From assembly GCF_003688935.1 (NCBI RefSeq), contig NZ_REGE01000004.1, positions 1 to 64,000 of the forward strand: 64,000 nt of DNA. The letters are read 5' to 3'. This DNA comes from Corynebacterium macginleyi. Lineage in GTDB: Bacteria; Actinomycetota; Actinomycetes; Mycobacteriales; Mycobacteriaceae. The notes beneath the pieces are model-generated. The model was not told where the DNA came from and made no database searches. It saw only the letters and a program-made list of their open reading frames with translations. Of the stretch, positions 7,962 to 17,039 are shown one piece after another (the stretch's first letter is position 1; each line of letters begins with the position of its first letter). Both the position numbers and the translations under genes were made by a program.

Positions 7962-8810
7962 ATGAAAAAATTAGCAATTAGTTCTCTCCTTACCGCACTT
8001 TCCTTCGTGACCATTCCCGCTGCTCAAGCGGTCAGCCTTGATCCCCAATCCGTGCCTGATCGTACGCAAATCACCGTTAGGCACGACTCCGGCGCTACCG
8101 TCTCTACTGCCAACAGCCACGAGTCCCGCCCGGCGCTGTCCTTGAGCAAGCTCTACCTGGGATATTGGGTGCTCAAGTATGGTTCTGCCGCCGATAAGGC
8201 CCAAGTGGAACATATGATTCGCTACAGCGACGATAAAGTGGCCAGCGACCTGGACCGACGTTACCCGCAGGCCATTTCCAGCATCATCCGGGAATTCGGG
8301 CTGAGCGAGACTCACTACACCGGCTACTGGGGAACCACGAAGACCTCAACCGAAGATGTCGCACGGTTTATTGCCGAGATCCAGCACGATCCCATCGCAG
8401 CGCCCATTTTCGCGGGGATGGCCACTGCCGCTCCGGTGGCTGCGGATGGGTACCGCCAGGATTTCGGTACCTCCCACATTCCCGGAGTGTGGGGCACCAA
8501 ATTCGGATGGTCCGATGACCGCACCATTCACGCCTCCGTATCTACTGGGCATGGGTTTACCGTAGCCGCCAATACGTACGGTGATGCGCAGACTCATACT
8601 GCGGATGTCACGCACGGCAGCGGCAATGTCCGTTTCGGCGGGTCCAGTGAGGCCATCGGCGCGCGCATTGAACATCACCTCAACCTGCAGGGACCTGTGC
8701 AGCAGGCGCTTCGCGATGCCACCCGCACCACGGCCGACCTTGAGCGCCAAGCGTGCGCGAACGCTAATCAAGCACTAGCGCAGCTAAGCCAGATGCGGGT
8801 GTGCCAATAA
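7962..8810 (+). CDS. Secreted SxxK serine-hydrolase-like protein
   Basis: This is a 282-residue exported protein. The ATG at 7962 is followed by a clear signal peptide (MKKLAISSLLTAL...AQA). The mature part has motifs in the order expected for the class A beta-lactamase/PBP fold: S60-L-S-K63 (SxxK), S89-D-D (SxN position), and K180-F-G (KTG position). The chain is shorter than a full beta-lactamase and lacks an obvious Omega-loop glutamate. A cell-wall or scaffold role is as likely as antibiotic hydrolysis. The longer frame from 7929 lacks a binding site and would spoil the signal peptide. An A/T-rich element (TACACT, 7947-7952) lies just upstream. Confidence 0.7.
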   Translation: MKKLAISSLLTALSFVTIPAAQAVSLDPQSVPDRTQITVRHDSGATVSTANSHESRPALSLSKLYLGYWVLKYGSAADKAQVEHMIRYSDDKVASDLDRRYPQAISSIIREFGLSETHYTGYWGTTKTSTEDVARFIAEIQHDPIAAPIFAGMATAAPVAADGYRQDFGTSHIPGVWGTKFGWSDDRTIHASVSTGHGFTVAANTYGDAQTHTADVTHGSGNVRFGGSSEAIGARIEHHLNLQGPVQQALRDATRTTADLERQACANANQALAQLSQMRVCQ

Positions 8811-8828
8811 GCGCCGAGTAAATGGCCC

Positions 8829-10160
8829 TTAGATTAAGTTCCAGACGGTCACGGCCATAATGACAAGGCCCATGCCAAAGACGAAGTAATTCCAGATATC
8901 GTTTTTGAACCGGGAATAATCGTTGACTTTTTTGAACATGTAGACCGGCAGCAAATAGACCAAGAATGCCACGAAGATGCCGCCGACCACCGAAATCATA
9001 TCCATGATGGAAGGGTTGAACACTGCCACCAGGGTCGTTGCTATGAATACGATGACATAAATGATGTTGAGGAGCGCGCGGCGCGAGAGCTTATTGGCCA
9101 GGCGAGGCACGGCAATGCGCAGGAGATACTCGGTGCCTTCCTCGGAGCCGAGCATGTGTCCAAAATACGAAGAAATGATCGCACATACGGTAATGAGCGG
9201 TGCCATATAACCTATGAACGGTGTGCCGGTGGAGTTGGCGAAATAAGACAGGACCGGGATATTTTGGTCGATCGCCTCATTCATCCCGTCCGCGCCGAGC
9301 GCGAGAACGCAGGACCAGACGAAGAACATGGTAAATACCACGAGTATCGCGGCGGTATAGAGCTCTACACGGGAAACGAATTTCTCTGTTTTCTTGCCGT
9401 AGGCTGGTTGCACGTCGACGGAGAACTGTGACAATGCGGCCATGTGGGAGAAGGAAAAGACCAGCACCGGCAGGATGAGCACAATGCCCTTGAGGATTCC
9501 CAGCAGGCCGCCGTCGTATTCAACGTTTCGGAAGCTTTCGAAATCCCACTTGGGGATCAAATAAATAGAGGTAGCCGCCAGGGCGACGATGAGCGGGTAG
9601 ACCAGCATTTGCGCCAGCCACAGCATGGGGCGGCGGCCGATGGCAAAAAGGCCCGTCATGACGCCCACGCAGGCAATGGATAATATCCACCGATTGATGC
9701 TTGGACCGCCGAGCTGGTTGACGATGAAACTATCGACCACATTGGTGATGCTGATGCCGTAAATGAGCACCGTTGGCACGATAGCCAGCCAATACATGAT
9801 GGCAATGAAAAGACCGCTATTGCGGCCAAGGTAGTAGCGCACCAACTCCAGGACGTCCTTGCCGTGCTGTTCTGGTGGCGCGCCGCTGACTATGCGGGCG
9901 TAGGTCCGGTGGGAAAAATATACCAGCGGGAAAATGAAGACGGTGGCAAAGACGAGTGGCCAAAATCCGAAGGCGCCGGCGTTGAGCGGCAAGAAAAGGA
10001 TGCCGGCTCCCACACTGGTGCCAAAAAGTGCAATGACCCAAGATAGGGTGGAGCCCACTGCCTTTTGTCGGTTGGTTTCCTCGGCGGAACATTTCGGAGC
10101 TGCCCCCTCAGCACTTTCCGTGCTGTCATCCGTGCGAGACTCGTGGGGCGGGGCATTCAT
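8829..10160 (-). CDS. Hydroxy/aromatic amino acid permease (HAAAP, SdaC/TdcC-like)
   Basis: This is a 443-residue membrane protein with eleven hydrophobic segments, starting at 'SWVIALFGTSVGAGILFLPL' (the conserved first helix with GTxVGAGIL). This pattern is typical of the HAAAP family, whose members take up serine or threonine with protons. The N-terminal 35 residues are a charged cytoplasmic tail. The gene stands alone and converges with the secreted SxxK protein gene. Exact substrate cannot be read from sequence; serine is the best guess. Confidence 0.85.
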   Translation of the reverse strand: MNAPPHESRTDDSTESAEGAAPKCSAEETNRQKAVGSTLSWVIALFGTSVGAGILFLPLNAGAFGFWPLVFATVFIFPLVYFSHRTYARIVSGAPPEQHGKDVLELVRYYLGRNSGLFIAIMYWLAIVPTVLIYGISITNVVDSFIVNQLGGPSINRWILSIACVGVMTGLFAIGRRPMLWLAQMLVYPLIVALAATSIYLIPKWDFESFRNVEYDGGLLGILKGIVLILPVLVFSFSHMAALSQFSVDVQPAYGKKTEKFVSRVELYTAAILVVFTMFFVWSCVLALGADGMNEAIDQNIPVLSYFANSTGTPFIGYMAPLITVCAIISSYFGHMLGSEEGTEYLLRIAVPRLANKLSRRALLNIIYVIVFIATTLVAVFNPSIMDMISVVGGIFVAFLVYLLPVYMFKKVNDYSRFKNDIWNYFVFGMGLVIMAVTVWNLI

Positions 10161-10345
10161 GTAGGTCCTCAGTCCTTAAAATGGAGGATAAGTGGCAATA
10201 GCGCCTTGTAGGGAGTATAACGACAATTACTACCCTCGTGTGTCTTAACCCACATATTTATCCGCCCGGTGCGCTTCAAATTATTCAGGCGTGCCCCGCA
10301 ACCGCGTTTATCCACACAGCGGAGGAATTTTGCCGGGCATATTGT

Positions 10346-10688
10346 TTATAACCTATGTGGCAGCCAGAACTCCGGCGGACCTTCGTTGAGCAGCCTATAC
10401 AGCGAGGGTCGACCAACTCCCAGCCTCTTAGCAATCACAGTCTTAGGTACACCGGCTTCCATATCTCGCTGAGCTGATTCCCACTGCTCCCGACTGATCC
10501 TCGATGTGCTGTACATCCCCCCTGCGTCGAGATGGCGCGATTCCTTCTGCCTGACGCTGTCTAATCGTTTCTCGTTCGAACTCCGCTACCGCTGCGAGGA
10601 GCGTAATGACCAGCTTCCGGTTCAAGGCATCCGTACCCTCCTGTACCAAAGCCACCTTGGAACAAGCTCTTAACTGCATGTTTCTCAC
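10346..10688 (-). pseudogene. Serine resolvase, C-terminal half, frameshifted
   Basis: The minus strand has 'GTDALNRKLVITLLAAVAEF' and 'ERETIRQRQAEGIA', the end of the catalytic domain and E-helix of a Tn3/Hin-type resolvase. After a frameshift near 10500, it continues with the DNA-binding HTH 'AGVPKTVIAKRLGVGRPSLY' and stops at 10346. The catalytic N-terminus is gone. It is a decayed resolvase from a former transposon or plasmid. Confidence 0.75.
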
Positions 10689-10943
10689 ACCCTCACATCC
10701 CCACAGGGGTGTTCCAATGAGTACTCGGAAACATTAGTGGCGAAGGTATTTGATATGTGTCAAGATTGTGGTGGGTACCGCCTGGGCGGTTTTTCCTAGA
10801 GATGTAGCTGCGATGCGGAGCTTAAAAATTTCTGAGGGTCACATTGCTCCTCTATGGTACCCAACTTACGATGATAACTATATCCGATAACGGAAAAGCT
10901 TTCGTTGGGAAGTATTTTTGTTGAAACACATGGAAGGTGCTCA

Positions 10944-11471
10944 ATGAAAAAAACTTTATCTAAGAAAGTCGCAGTCGCCAGTCTTGCGGTAATGATTTCA
11001 TTCTCCGGAGTATCTTTGGCTAACGCGGAACCCGTGCAACATGCTCCTATTGAGCAAAGTGGAAAGTTCAAAGTTAGTGCAAAGGACGTCTCAATAATCA
11101 ATCACCTTCGCCGAGAAGAGGGGCTACCTAGCCTACCTAAAGAAGTAGATTCAATTAAGCTTGATTCTGACCTTAAGATGAAGGGTTTTGACAAGAACGG
11201 AAAGCCTGTAAGTTTCCCTGATCATGCGGTTTCAAGTAAAGCGCAAAAGCAAATCCAAACGTACGATTCGGGCGATTCAGTCATGCGGAACGCCGCTCAA
11301 GCAGTAGTTGGGTGTGTAGCTGGTGTTGTTGGTTACGATGAAATTCTCGACATTCTCGAGCGTCGCGTCGGAAAACTTGCTTTTGTTAAGTTTCTCGCTA
11401 AGAGGGTCGGGTGGGGTCTCGCGCTTTCTTGCGTAGGCGGAGGCGTATCTGCCGCCATGGGGTGGGAGTAG
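10944..11471 (+). CDS. Secreted bacteriocin-like precursor protein
   Basis: The product has 175 residues. The ATG at 10944, after GGAAGG, starts a signal peptide (MKKTLSKKVAVASLAV...ANA). A polar middle follows (residues about 30-115) with 'SIINHLRREEGLPSLPKEVD'. The last 60 residues are hydrophobic, basic and Gly-rich, with two cysteines: 'AQAVVGCVAGVVGYDEIL' and 'RVGWGLALSCVGGGVSAA'. They form amphipathic helices and could carry one disulfide. I do not recognise a named family. The leader-propeptide-hydrophobic C-terminus plan, and a small membrane protein 13 bases downstream, match class II-type bacteriocin loci. The frame to 10905 is an upstream extension without a site. Confidence 0.6.
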   Translation: MKKTLSKKVAVASLAVMISFSGVSLANAEPVQHAPIEQSGKFKVSAKDVSIINHLRREEGLPSLPKEVDSIKLDSDLKMKGFDKNGKPVSFPDHAVSSKAQKQIQTYDSGDSVMRNAAQAVVGCVAGVVGYDEILDILERRVGKLAFVKFLAKRVGWGLALSCVGGGVSAAMGWE

Positions 11472-11483
11472 AACCAGACGCTC

Positions 11484-11699
11484 ATGTTCTTCTTGGTTAT
11501 CCTAGCTATGACCTGCTTGTATGGTCTTCACCCTCTTTTTTGGGATACGCAACCAAAAACTTGGGAGGCTTATTTTCAAGGGTTCTTTATCGCTCTTATC
11601 GTCGCATCGCTGGTCACTGCTAGAGGGCGTGAATCTCTTAGAAGGATTGCCCGAGTGATAGAAGGGAAGCCGCGCGACGGTGAGAGCCATCTATTCTGA
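11484..11699 (+). CDS. Small membrane protein, candidate immunity factor
   Basis: This is a 71-residue protein with two transmembrane helices ('MFFLVILAMTCLYGL' and 'FFIALIVASLVTARG') and a basic cytoplasmic tail. It follows the bacteriocin-like gene by 12 bases and is surely co-transcribed. The size, helix pair and position mirror the 57-residue protein at 4798-4971 behind another secreted protein. Immunity against the secreted peptide is inferred, not shown. Confidence 0.55.
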   Translation: MFFLVILAMTCLYGLHPLFWDTQPKTWEAYFQGFFIALIVASLVTARGRESLRRIARVIEGKPRDGESHLF

Positions 11700-11925
11700 C
11701 AGTGACAAAGAAGAACGTTGCCTTCCTTCGCAAGAGCTAAGGGAGGCAACGTAGCGGTTAGTAATCTTTATCGGCTATACCTGTTTCCAAGTCAGTTTCT
11801 CATGCCGCCTCGACTTTTTGGATGTAGACCAACCTTCATGGTTCTGTATTTGGATACACTTCTTAAAGCCCGCTCACCTAGAGAGTGTCTAATGGTTTGT
11901 GTGTAGGTGTTAGGACCACGGATTT

Positions 11926-12400
11926 AGTAACGCTGTAGTGAGCAACTAGTAACGCTCGGGTGAGTATCGAGTAACACCCAGGCGTCGACCGTGAGCAGTT
12001 ACTCCGTATTGGCTTCTAGGCGCATGTTCGGCCCTTCCAGCGTGATGATCTCAGCGCCAACGACAAGCCGATTCAGTATCACTCGGCAATGACAGCATCC
12101 GGGATGGACTTGAGTAATACTGGCGATTTGTGCATGGGTTGTGATCTGGTGTTCCGCCATTGTGTGGCGGGCTTTTTGGACTGTGGTGTGTGAGCATCGC
12201 ACAGTCGAGCAGATTTGGCGGACGGACCAGCCTTGTAAGACTAGGTCCATCAAGGTCCGGTAATCAGTCACGATCGGACTCCTCTGATGATGCCGCGTGT
12301 CCTTTTGCCACGCGGTTAGAAGAATCTTCTCCCAAAGCGTTACTCGATACTCACCATTGCGTTAACCGATAGTCACCACATTGTTACTAGATACCCCCGC
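11926..12400. mobile_element. Internally deleted IS21-type element
   Basis: Both ends carry multiple copies of a GTAAC-containing repeat. GGGTGAGTATCGAGTAACACC lies at 11958-11978, and its inverted copy GCGTTACTCGATACTCACCA spans 12337-12356. Further TAGTAAC and GTTACTAGATA copies lie at the margins. IS21 elements have such multiple terminal repeats. Between them only the N-terminus of istA remains, so the element shrank from about 2.4 kb to under 0.5 kb and would need helper proteins to move. Confidence 0.65.
11999..12271 (-). pseudogene. IS21 transposase IstA, N-terminal fragment
   Basis: The fragment has 90 codons; the first 45 read 'MTDYRTLMDLVLQGWSVRQI' and 'CSHTTVQKARHTMAEHQI', the HTH of IS21-family IstA. 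The integrase (DDE) core is missing, and the tail is unrelated sequence read through the deletion. It sits inside the IS21 terminal repeats. Confidence 0.75.
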
Positions 12401-12629
12401 GCAACATGTAGGTTTTCACCTGCATAAGGAGATGGACCAGAATGACCTAGTGTGGCACGACGAGATCTAAGTTGATAAAGCCGTAAAGTGATGCGATTGA
12501 AGCGAAGCTTACTGATGAGCTAGTCACTTCTACCACGGATGCTAATGACCTGGTTCAGGGTATGCTGCAAGTCATTATTTGTCATATACGTAGCAACTAG
12601 TCTCTGGAATGCGATTGCTTTGGACAAAA
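12401..12629. other. Gene-free remnant sequence
   Basis: This is a short A/T-richer stretch between the IS21 remnant and the PrsW gene. One frame reads 'AIEAKLTDELVTSTTDANDL' before stops, suggesting an eroded coding piece, but no family is recognisable. Confidence 0.4.
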
Positions 12630-13508
12630 CTACAAGGAGAACACGCACGCTGGGTGCTGGCGGGTGAAAACCAGCGCGTCCGCGGCGGTGCTGTGACTAT
12701 AGCTTTCGTCGCTCCTCGCGTATTTATTGCAACGCCGAATGAGCCAAATGCTTAACGGGTACAGGATGAGTGCCACGACGAGGGACTGGATGACGCCGAT
12801 GATAGCGGAATCGTACAGATAGTTCCAGCCAAAGTGCAGGAGGAAGGATGCCGCGAGGCAGCCGAGTGCCACGCTGATGCGCCACCAGAGCGGCTTGGCC
12901 GCTGCGTAGAGGGCCCAGCCGATGCCCCAACCGGCTAGCGCCGTGAGCAAAATGTGTAGGCCAGGACCACCGATTAGGCGAATGCCCCACATCTGGACGA
13001 GCCCCGTAAAATCGCTTTCCGGGTGGGTGGTAGCGCCCATGGAGCCATAGAGGATGTTTTCGTTGGCCTCAAAGCCTAGACCGATGACGGCGCCGACCAT
13101 CCACCCATGCCAGGGGCGGTTGAGTTGGCGGAAGGACAGCAGGATAAATAAAACGCCTATGGCCTTGGAAATCTCTTCGGGGTAGGCGCCGGCCCATGCC
13201 ATGAAGGAATTGACCCACCCAGAATTAATGGCGAGCTCCATGACCGGTGGGGCACTTATAGACGATAAGCTCATGGCCACGCCGGAGCCCCATAACAAGG
13301 CTAGCGGTACCCACACCCGCGCCGGGCGTGCCCACATGGGGCTACGGCGCATTAGCGCAATGACTATCGCGACAATGATCGCCGCGATGAGAAAGCTGAT
13401 AAGGCCTATCAGCGGTGAGATAAGCAGCGTCATGAACGTTTGGTAGAGAAAACCGATCAGGCCGAGACCGGAGAAAATCCACAACGCGGTGTGAAAAAGT
13501 TTAGACAT
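12630..13508 (-). CDS. PrsW-family intramembrane protease
   Basis: This is a 292-residue protein with about eight transmembrane helices. The PrsW (CPBP/ABI-related) signature is clear: 'YPEEISKAIG' (EExxK), 'GFEANENILYG' (Glu/Asn motif), 'GGPGLHILLTALAGWGIG' and a late His in 'LLHFGWNYL'. PrsW proteases cut membrane proteins such as anti-sigma factors. The gene follows the stop of the upstream anchored protein without a gap, so its partner or substrate may be that protein. The last 25 residues are polar and may be extended by read-through into accessory DNA. Confidence 0.85.
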   Translation of the reverse strand: MSKLFHTALWIFSGLGLIGFLYQTFMTLLISPLIGLISFLIAAIIVAIVIALMRRSPMWARPARVWVPLALLWGSGVAMSLSSISAPPVMELAINSGWVNSFMAWAGAYPEEISKAIGVLFILLSFRQLNRPWHGWMVGAVIGLGFEANENILYGSMGATTHPESDFTGLVQMWGIRLIGGPGLHILLTALAGWGIGWALYAAAKPLWWRISVALGCLAASFLLHFGWNYLYDSAIIGVIQSLVVALILYPLSIWLIRRCNKYARSDESYSHSTAADALVFTRQHPACVFSL

Positions 13509-14090
13509 TTAAACCAGGGCCTTTCCAGAAAAATCCGCGATATCAGTAGCAACTTCGTCTGGTAGCTCTCCCTGTCCAAAGGCTTTCCAGAGGCGTTCCG
13601 TGGTCGTGCGCGTAGCCGCAGAATCCCCGGTAATAGTGATCACCCAGTCCTTATTTTCATTCGCGCCGGTGCCGTTTATGGAGATTGCAGCGGTGGAGGA
13701 GGGGGTATCGGCAAGCGCGAGGGAACCGTCTTTTCCTTCATGGACCTCGCTTTCCGGAAGACCGGGAGCCCTGCCGTAGGCCCGGACCATGCGGCGCAGG
13801 GTGTGCTCATCGTCGTCGGTATCTTCCACGATGACCGCCTGCACGCTGGCGTCACCGCAGGTCCAGCCAGCGCTGGCCAGCGAAGCATGATCGCGCTCAC
13901 AGTACAGATCGGAGACCGTAATATCCCATTTGTGGATGGGATCGGACAGGGTTACCTGCTCCATATCGGCGTGGTGCGGTGGTAACATCGCGTGGACGAT
14001 TGCAGGCAAGGCGAGGACCACCGTCACGCAGGCAGTCGCGCCAATAAAGAGGCCGCGCTGCCGGGCTGGTGGAAAGCGGAATTTTTCCAT
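13509..14090 (-). CDS. Membrane-anchored protein of unknown function, coupled to PrsW
   Basis: This is a 193-residue protein with one N-terminal membrane helix ('GLFIGATACVTVVLALPAIV') and an extracytoplasmic domain. Two cysteines ('DLYCERDHAS', 'GWTCGDASVQ') could form a disulfide. No named family is recognised. The stop codon abuts the start of the prsW-like gene, so the pair is one operon. A substrate or regulator of the protease is an inference from this coupling. Confidence 0.65.
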   Translation of the reverse strand: MEKFRFPPARQRGLFIGATACVTVVLALPAIVHAMLPPHHADMEQVTLSDPIHKWDITVSDLYCERDHASLASAGWTCGDASVQAVIVEDTDDDEHTLRRMVRAYGRAPGLPESEVHEGKDGSLALADTPSSTAAISINGTGANENKDWVITITGDSAATRTTTERLWKAFGQGELPDEVATDIADFSGKALV

Positions 14091-14132
14091 AGCTCATACC
14101 TTAACCGGAACCTTTGGCCTACAGTGGCAACC

Positions 14133-16067
14133 ATGAAAGATCTTTATCAATTAGTTAACGGACCTTGGGTAGAAAATCACGTTGTTCCAGAGGATCGCGG
14201 CGTGGATGGCACCTTCCATGCTCTGCGTGATGAAGCAGAAGAGCTGGTTCATGCCATAGTCAAAGATAACGAGGGCCGCCCCGGCAAGCTGTATGCATCC
14301 TTCATGGATACCGCCGGTGTTAACGATGCTGGCATGGCCCCATTGGATGCGGACCTTGACCGCTTGAGCGCTGGCGATCCCACGGAATTGGCGTACCGCT
14401 TGGGCGAGCTCGAGCGTGAGGGCGTGGGGGCACCGGCGACGTTCTGGGTAGAAAAAGACTCTGGATCGGAAGAGGCCGTTGCCTATATCGTGCAATCTGG
14501 GTTGGGTCTGCCGGATGAGGCTTACTATCGCGAAGAAGCGCACGCGGAAACGCTGGTCGCCTACGAGAAGCATGTTGCCGAGATGCTGGGTTTTATTGAG
14601 CCTAGCCGACTTTTTGGCCTTGGTACCGAGGTTGCCGCCCAACGCATCGTGGGCCTGGAAAAAGAGCTAGCAGCAGGACATTGGGACGTGGTCTCTACCC
14701 GCGATGCGGTAAAGACTAATAACCCGTGCGAATTTTCTGAGTTGCCTTCCATTGCCCAAGCATTGTTCGCCGGCGGGAAGCTTCCGGAGCACCGCGTGGT
14801 CAATATGATGCCGTCCTACCTTGAGCACCTAGAAAAGCTTTTTACCGCCGACCGCATGGCCGATTGGCAGCTGTGGGCCACCTGGCACATCCTGCGCGCC
14901 CGCGCGGCCCTCTTGCCGGAGGAAGTAGGCGCCAAGAACTTTGAGTTCTACGGCACCCGGCTTTCTGGCGCCACTCAGCAGCGTGACCGCTGGAAGCGGG
15001 CGGTGGGGCTAGCAGAAAGCCTTGTAGGGGAGGAAATTGGCAAGGAATTCGTAGACGCGCACTTCCCAGAGTCCTCCAAGCGCGACATGGATGAGCTGGT
15101 GGACTACCTTATCGCCGCCTACCGCGAGCGCATTTCCCAGCTGGAGTGGATGACCCCGCAGACCCGCGAGCGTGCCCTAGAAAAGCTCTCCCAATTCAAG
15201 GCCAAGATTGGTATGCCGGATACCTGGCGTGATTACTCCGGGTTGGAAATATCTGAACGGGGCGCGGATTTGATTGCGAATGCCCGCGCGGGGGCCGCTT
15301 TTTCCCACGACTATGAGCTGGAAAAAATTGGCAAGCCCACCAACCGCGATGAGTGGGTCACCACGCCGCAGACCGTCAACGCGTTCTATAACCCAGTGGT
15401 CAATGACATCACCTTTCCGGCTGCCATCCTGCGCCCTCCGTTCTATAATCCAGATGCGGATGCAGCGGAGAACTTCGGCGCCATTGGCTCTGTCATTGGG
15501 CACGAAATTGGCCATGGATTCGACGACCAGGGCTCGCAATTCGATGGGCAGGGCAACCTGAAATCTTGGTGGTCCGATGAGGACCGCGCGGACTTTGAGG
15601 CCCTTACGGCGAAGTTAGTCGAGCAATTCGATGGCCAGATCCCCACGGTTCTCAAGGACGCTGGTATCGAATCTGCTGGCGTCAACGGTAAATTCACCTT
15701 GGGTGAGAACATTGGTGACCTGGGTGGATTGGGCATTTCCGTTGTGGCGTTTAAGAATTACTGCGCCGATAAGGGTATTGATCTGCTGGGCCAAGAAGAG
15801 AAATTTGTGGTCGACGGTGCCGAGCCGGAATTAGCCGAGCACACCTATAATGGCCTGCAGCGCTTCTTCTTGTCCTGGGCCCGAGTCTGGCGCACCGCCA
15901 TTCGCCCGGAGATGGCGACTCAGTACTTGGCCATTGACCCGCACTCGCCTGCGGAGTTTCGCTGCAACCTCATCGCCGCGAATATTGCAGAGTTCTACGA
16001 GGCCTTCGACGTGGACAAAGACTCCGCGATGTACCTGGCCCCAGAGCACCGGGTTACCATCTGGTAA
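14133..16067 (+). CDS. pepO: M13-family zinc endopeptidase (PepO/neprilysin type)
   Basis: This is a 644-residue oligopeptidase. The zinc site is intact: H457-E458-x-x-H461 in 'VIGHEIGHGFDDQG' and E525 in 'GENIGDLGGL'. The substrate-binding 'NAFYNP' motif and the C-terminal 'FRCN' motif, common in M13 enzymes, are also present. There is no signal peptide or membrane helix, so it acts in the cytoplasm or is exported by another route. The start at 14133 (MKDLYQLVNGPW) fits the family; the longer frame from 13992 runs antisense to the neighbouring gene. Confidence 0.93.
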   Translation: MKDLYQLVNGPWVENHVVPEDRGVDGTFHALRDEAEELVHAIVKDNEGRPGKLYASFMDTAGVNDAGMAPLDADLDRLSAGDPTELAYRLGELEREGVGAPATFWVEKDSGSEEAVAYIVQSGLGLPDEAYYREEAHAETLVAYEKHVAEMLGFIEPSRLFGLGTEVAAQRIVGLEKELAAGHWDVVSTRDAVKTNNPCEFSELPSIAQALFAGGKLPEHRVVNMMPSYLEHLEKLFTADRMADWQLWATWHILRARAALLPEEVGAKNFEFYGTRLSGATQQRDRWKRAVGLAESLVGEEIGKEFVDAHFPESSKRDMDELVDYLIAAYRERISQLEWMTPQTRERALEKLSQFKAKIGMPDTWRDYSGLEISERGADLIANARAGAAFSHDYELEKIGKPTNRDEWVTTPQTVNAFYNPVVNDITFPAAILRPPFYNPDADAAENFGAIGSVIGHEIGHGFDDQGSQFDGQGNLKSWWSDEDRADFEALTAKLVEQFDGQIPTVLKDAGIESAGVNGKFTLGENIGDLGGLGISVVAFKNYCADKGIDLLGQEEKFVVDGAEPELAEHTYNGLQRFFLSWARVWRTAIRPEMATQYLAIDPHSPAEFRCNLIAANIAEFYEAFDVDKDSAMYLAPEHRVTIW

Positions 16068-16122
16068 ATCAGTTCCCCGAGCCTCCTTGAACGTCTCATG
16101 TGCACGCGTAGGCTCGGGGGTT

Positions 16123-17000
16123 ATGACTGATGCACACGATAAGGATCCGCACCGACCGCTAGAGCCCGGCCAAGAATGGCGCATCGGCGGACAAGACCGC
16201 CAGATGAGTGAGCACGAACAGCTGGAGCAGCTGGTTTCTTATATCGACGCCCATTATCAGATGCCGGACTTTCGCCCGCCTTGGGCTGGTGGTGGTTCGC
16301 CGGAGGCGGACCAATATTGCGCACTGCTGCCAGACCGTATCACCCACGCCGCCATGATGGTATTGGGCACCGGTGTTAATCACGCGCTACCCGGCACGGC
16401 GTTTACAGACGGCATCACCGTAGAGTCTGCCGAGTTCGGCGCGATTTTCTGCCCCTCCGAGCCCACCGGTCGATGGGCGGTATCGCTGCACTCCGGCGGC
16501 TGGTGGCGCGGCGGTGGCAAGGCGCTGGACATGCAGTGGCGGCCCGAGGTTGCCGCCGCCGCGCAGCTTTCCGGGACTACGATTATTGACGTGGATTATC
16601 CGCTCGCGCCGGAGCATACTGTCAAAGAGATGGTTGCTGCGGTCAACCGCGCCATTGATTATGCACGTAAGCAGGGCGCGTCCCACGTGACCACGTGGGG
16701 ATATTCTTCCGGCGGCGCGTTGGCGGCGCTCGCGCCTGCCGATGCCTCTTGCTCACCTTCCCCGATTTCGGCGCGCTTGCCAATCTGCCGGAGGATTACC
16801 GCGTGGGCTATGAACTACCCACGCAGTTGCCGGAGACCTTTGTGCAGACCGCGACCGAAGATGAGATAGCCGATCGCGTCTACATCCCGCAGGCAAAAGA
16901 ACGCGATTACGTCTCAACCCACCGCGTATCCACTCCGGCCGTTGCACGCCAGCGGATACAGGATGCAGCCGGATTTTTACGCGGTGAACTGGCGCAATAA
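16123..17000 (+). pseudogene. Alpha/beta hydrolase (esterase), frameshifted
   Basis: This gene encodes an alpha/beta hydrolase fold: an oxyanion-hole motif 'SLHSGGWWRGGG', then 'VDYPLAPEHTVKEM' and the nucleophile elbow 'TWGYSSGGALAAL' (GxSxG). The frame is then lost at about 16741-16747, where 'PADA' should continue as 'LLLTFPDFGALANLP'. One missing base restores it and leads to the natural C-terminus ending 'AAGFLRGELAQ' at 17000. The catalytic serine is kept, but the His region is out of frame. It is either a recent pseudogene or a one-base sequencing error. Confidence 0.8.
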
Positions 17001-17039
17001 CACCGGCTGCGGCTGGGCTGCACAGTCAGGGAGTGTTTG

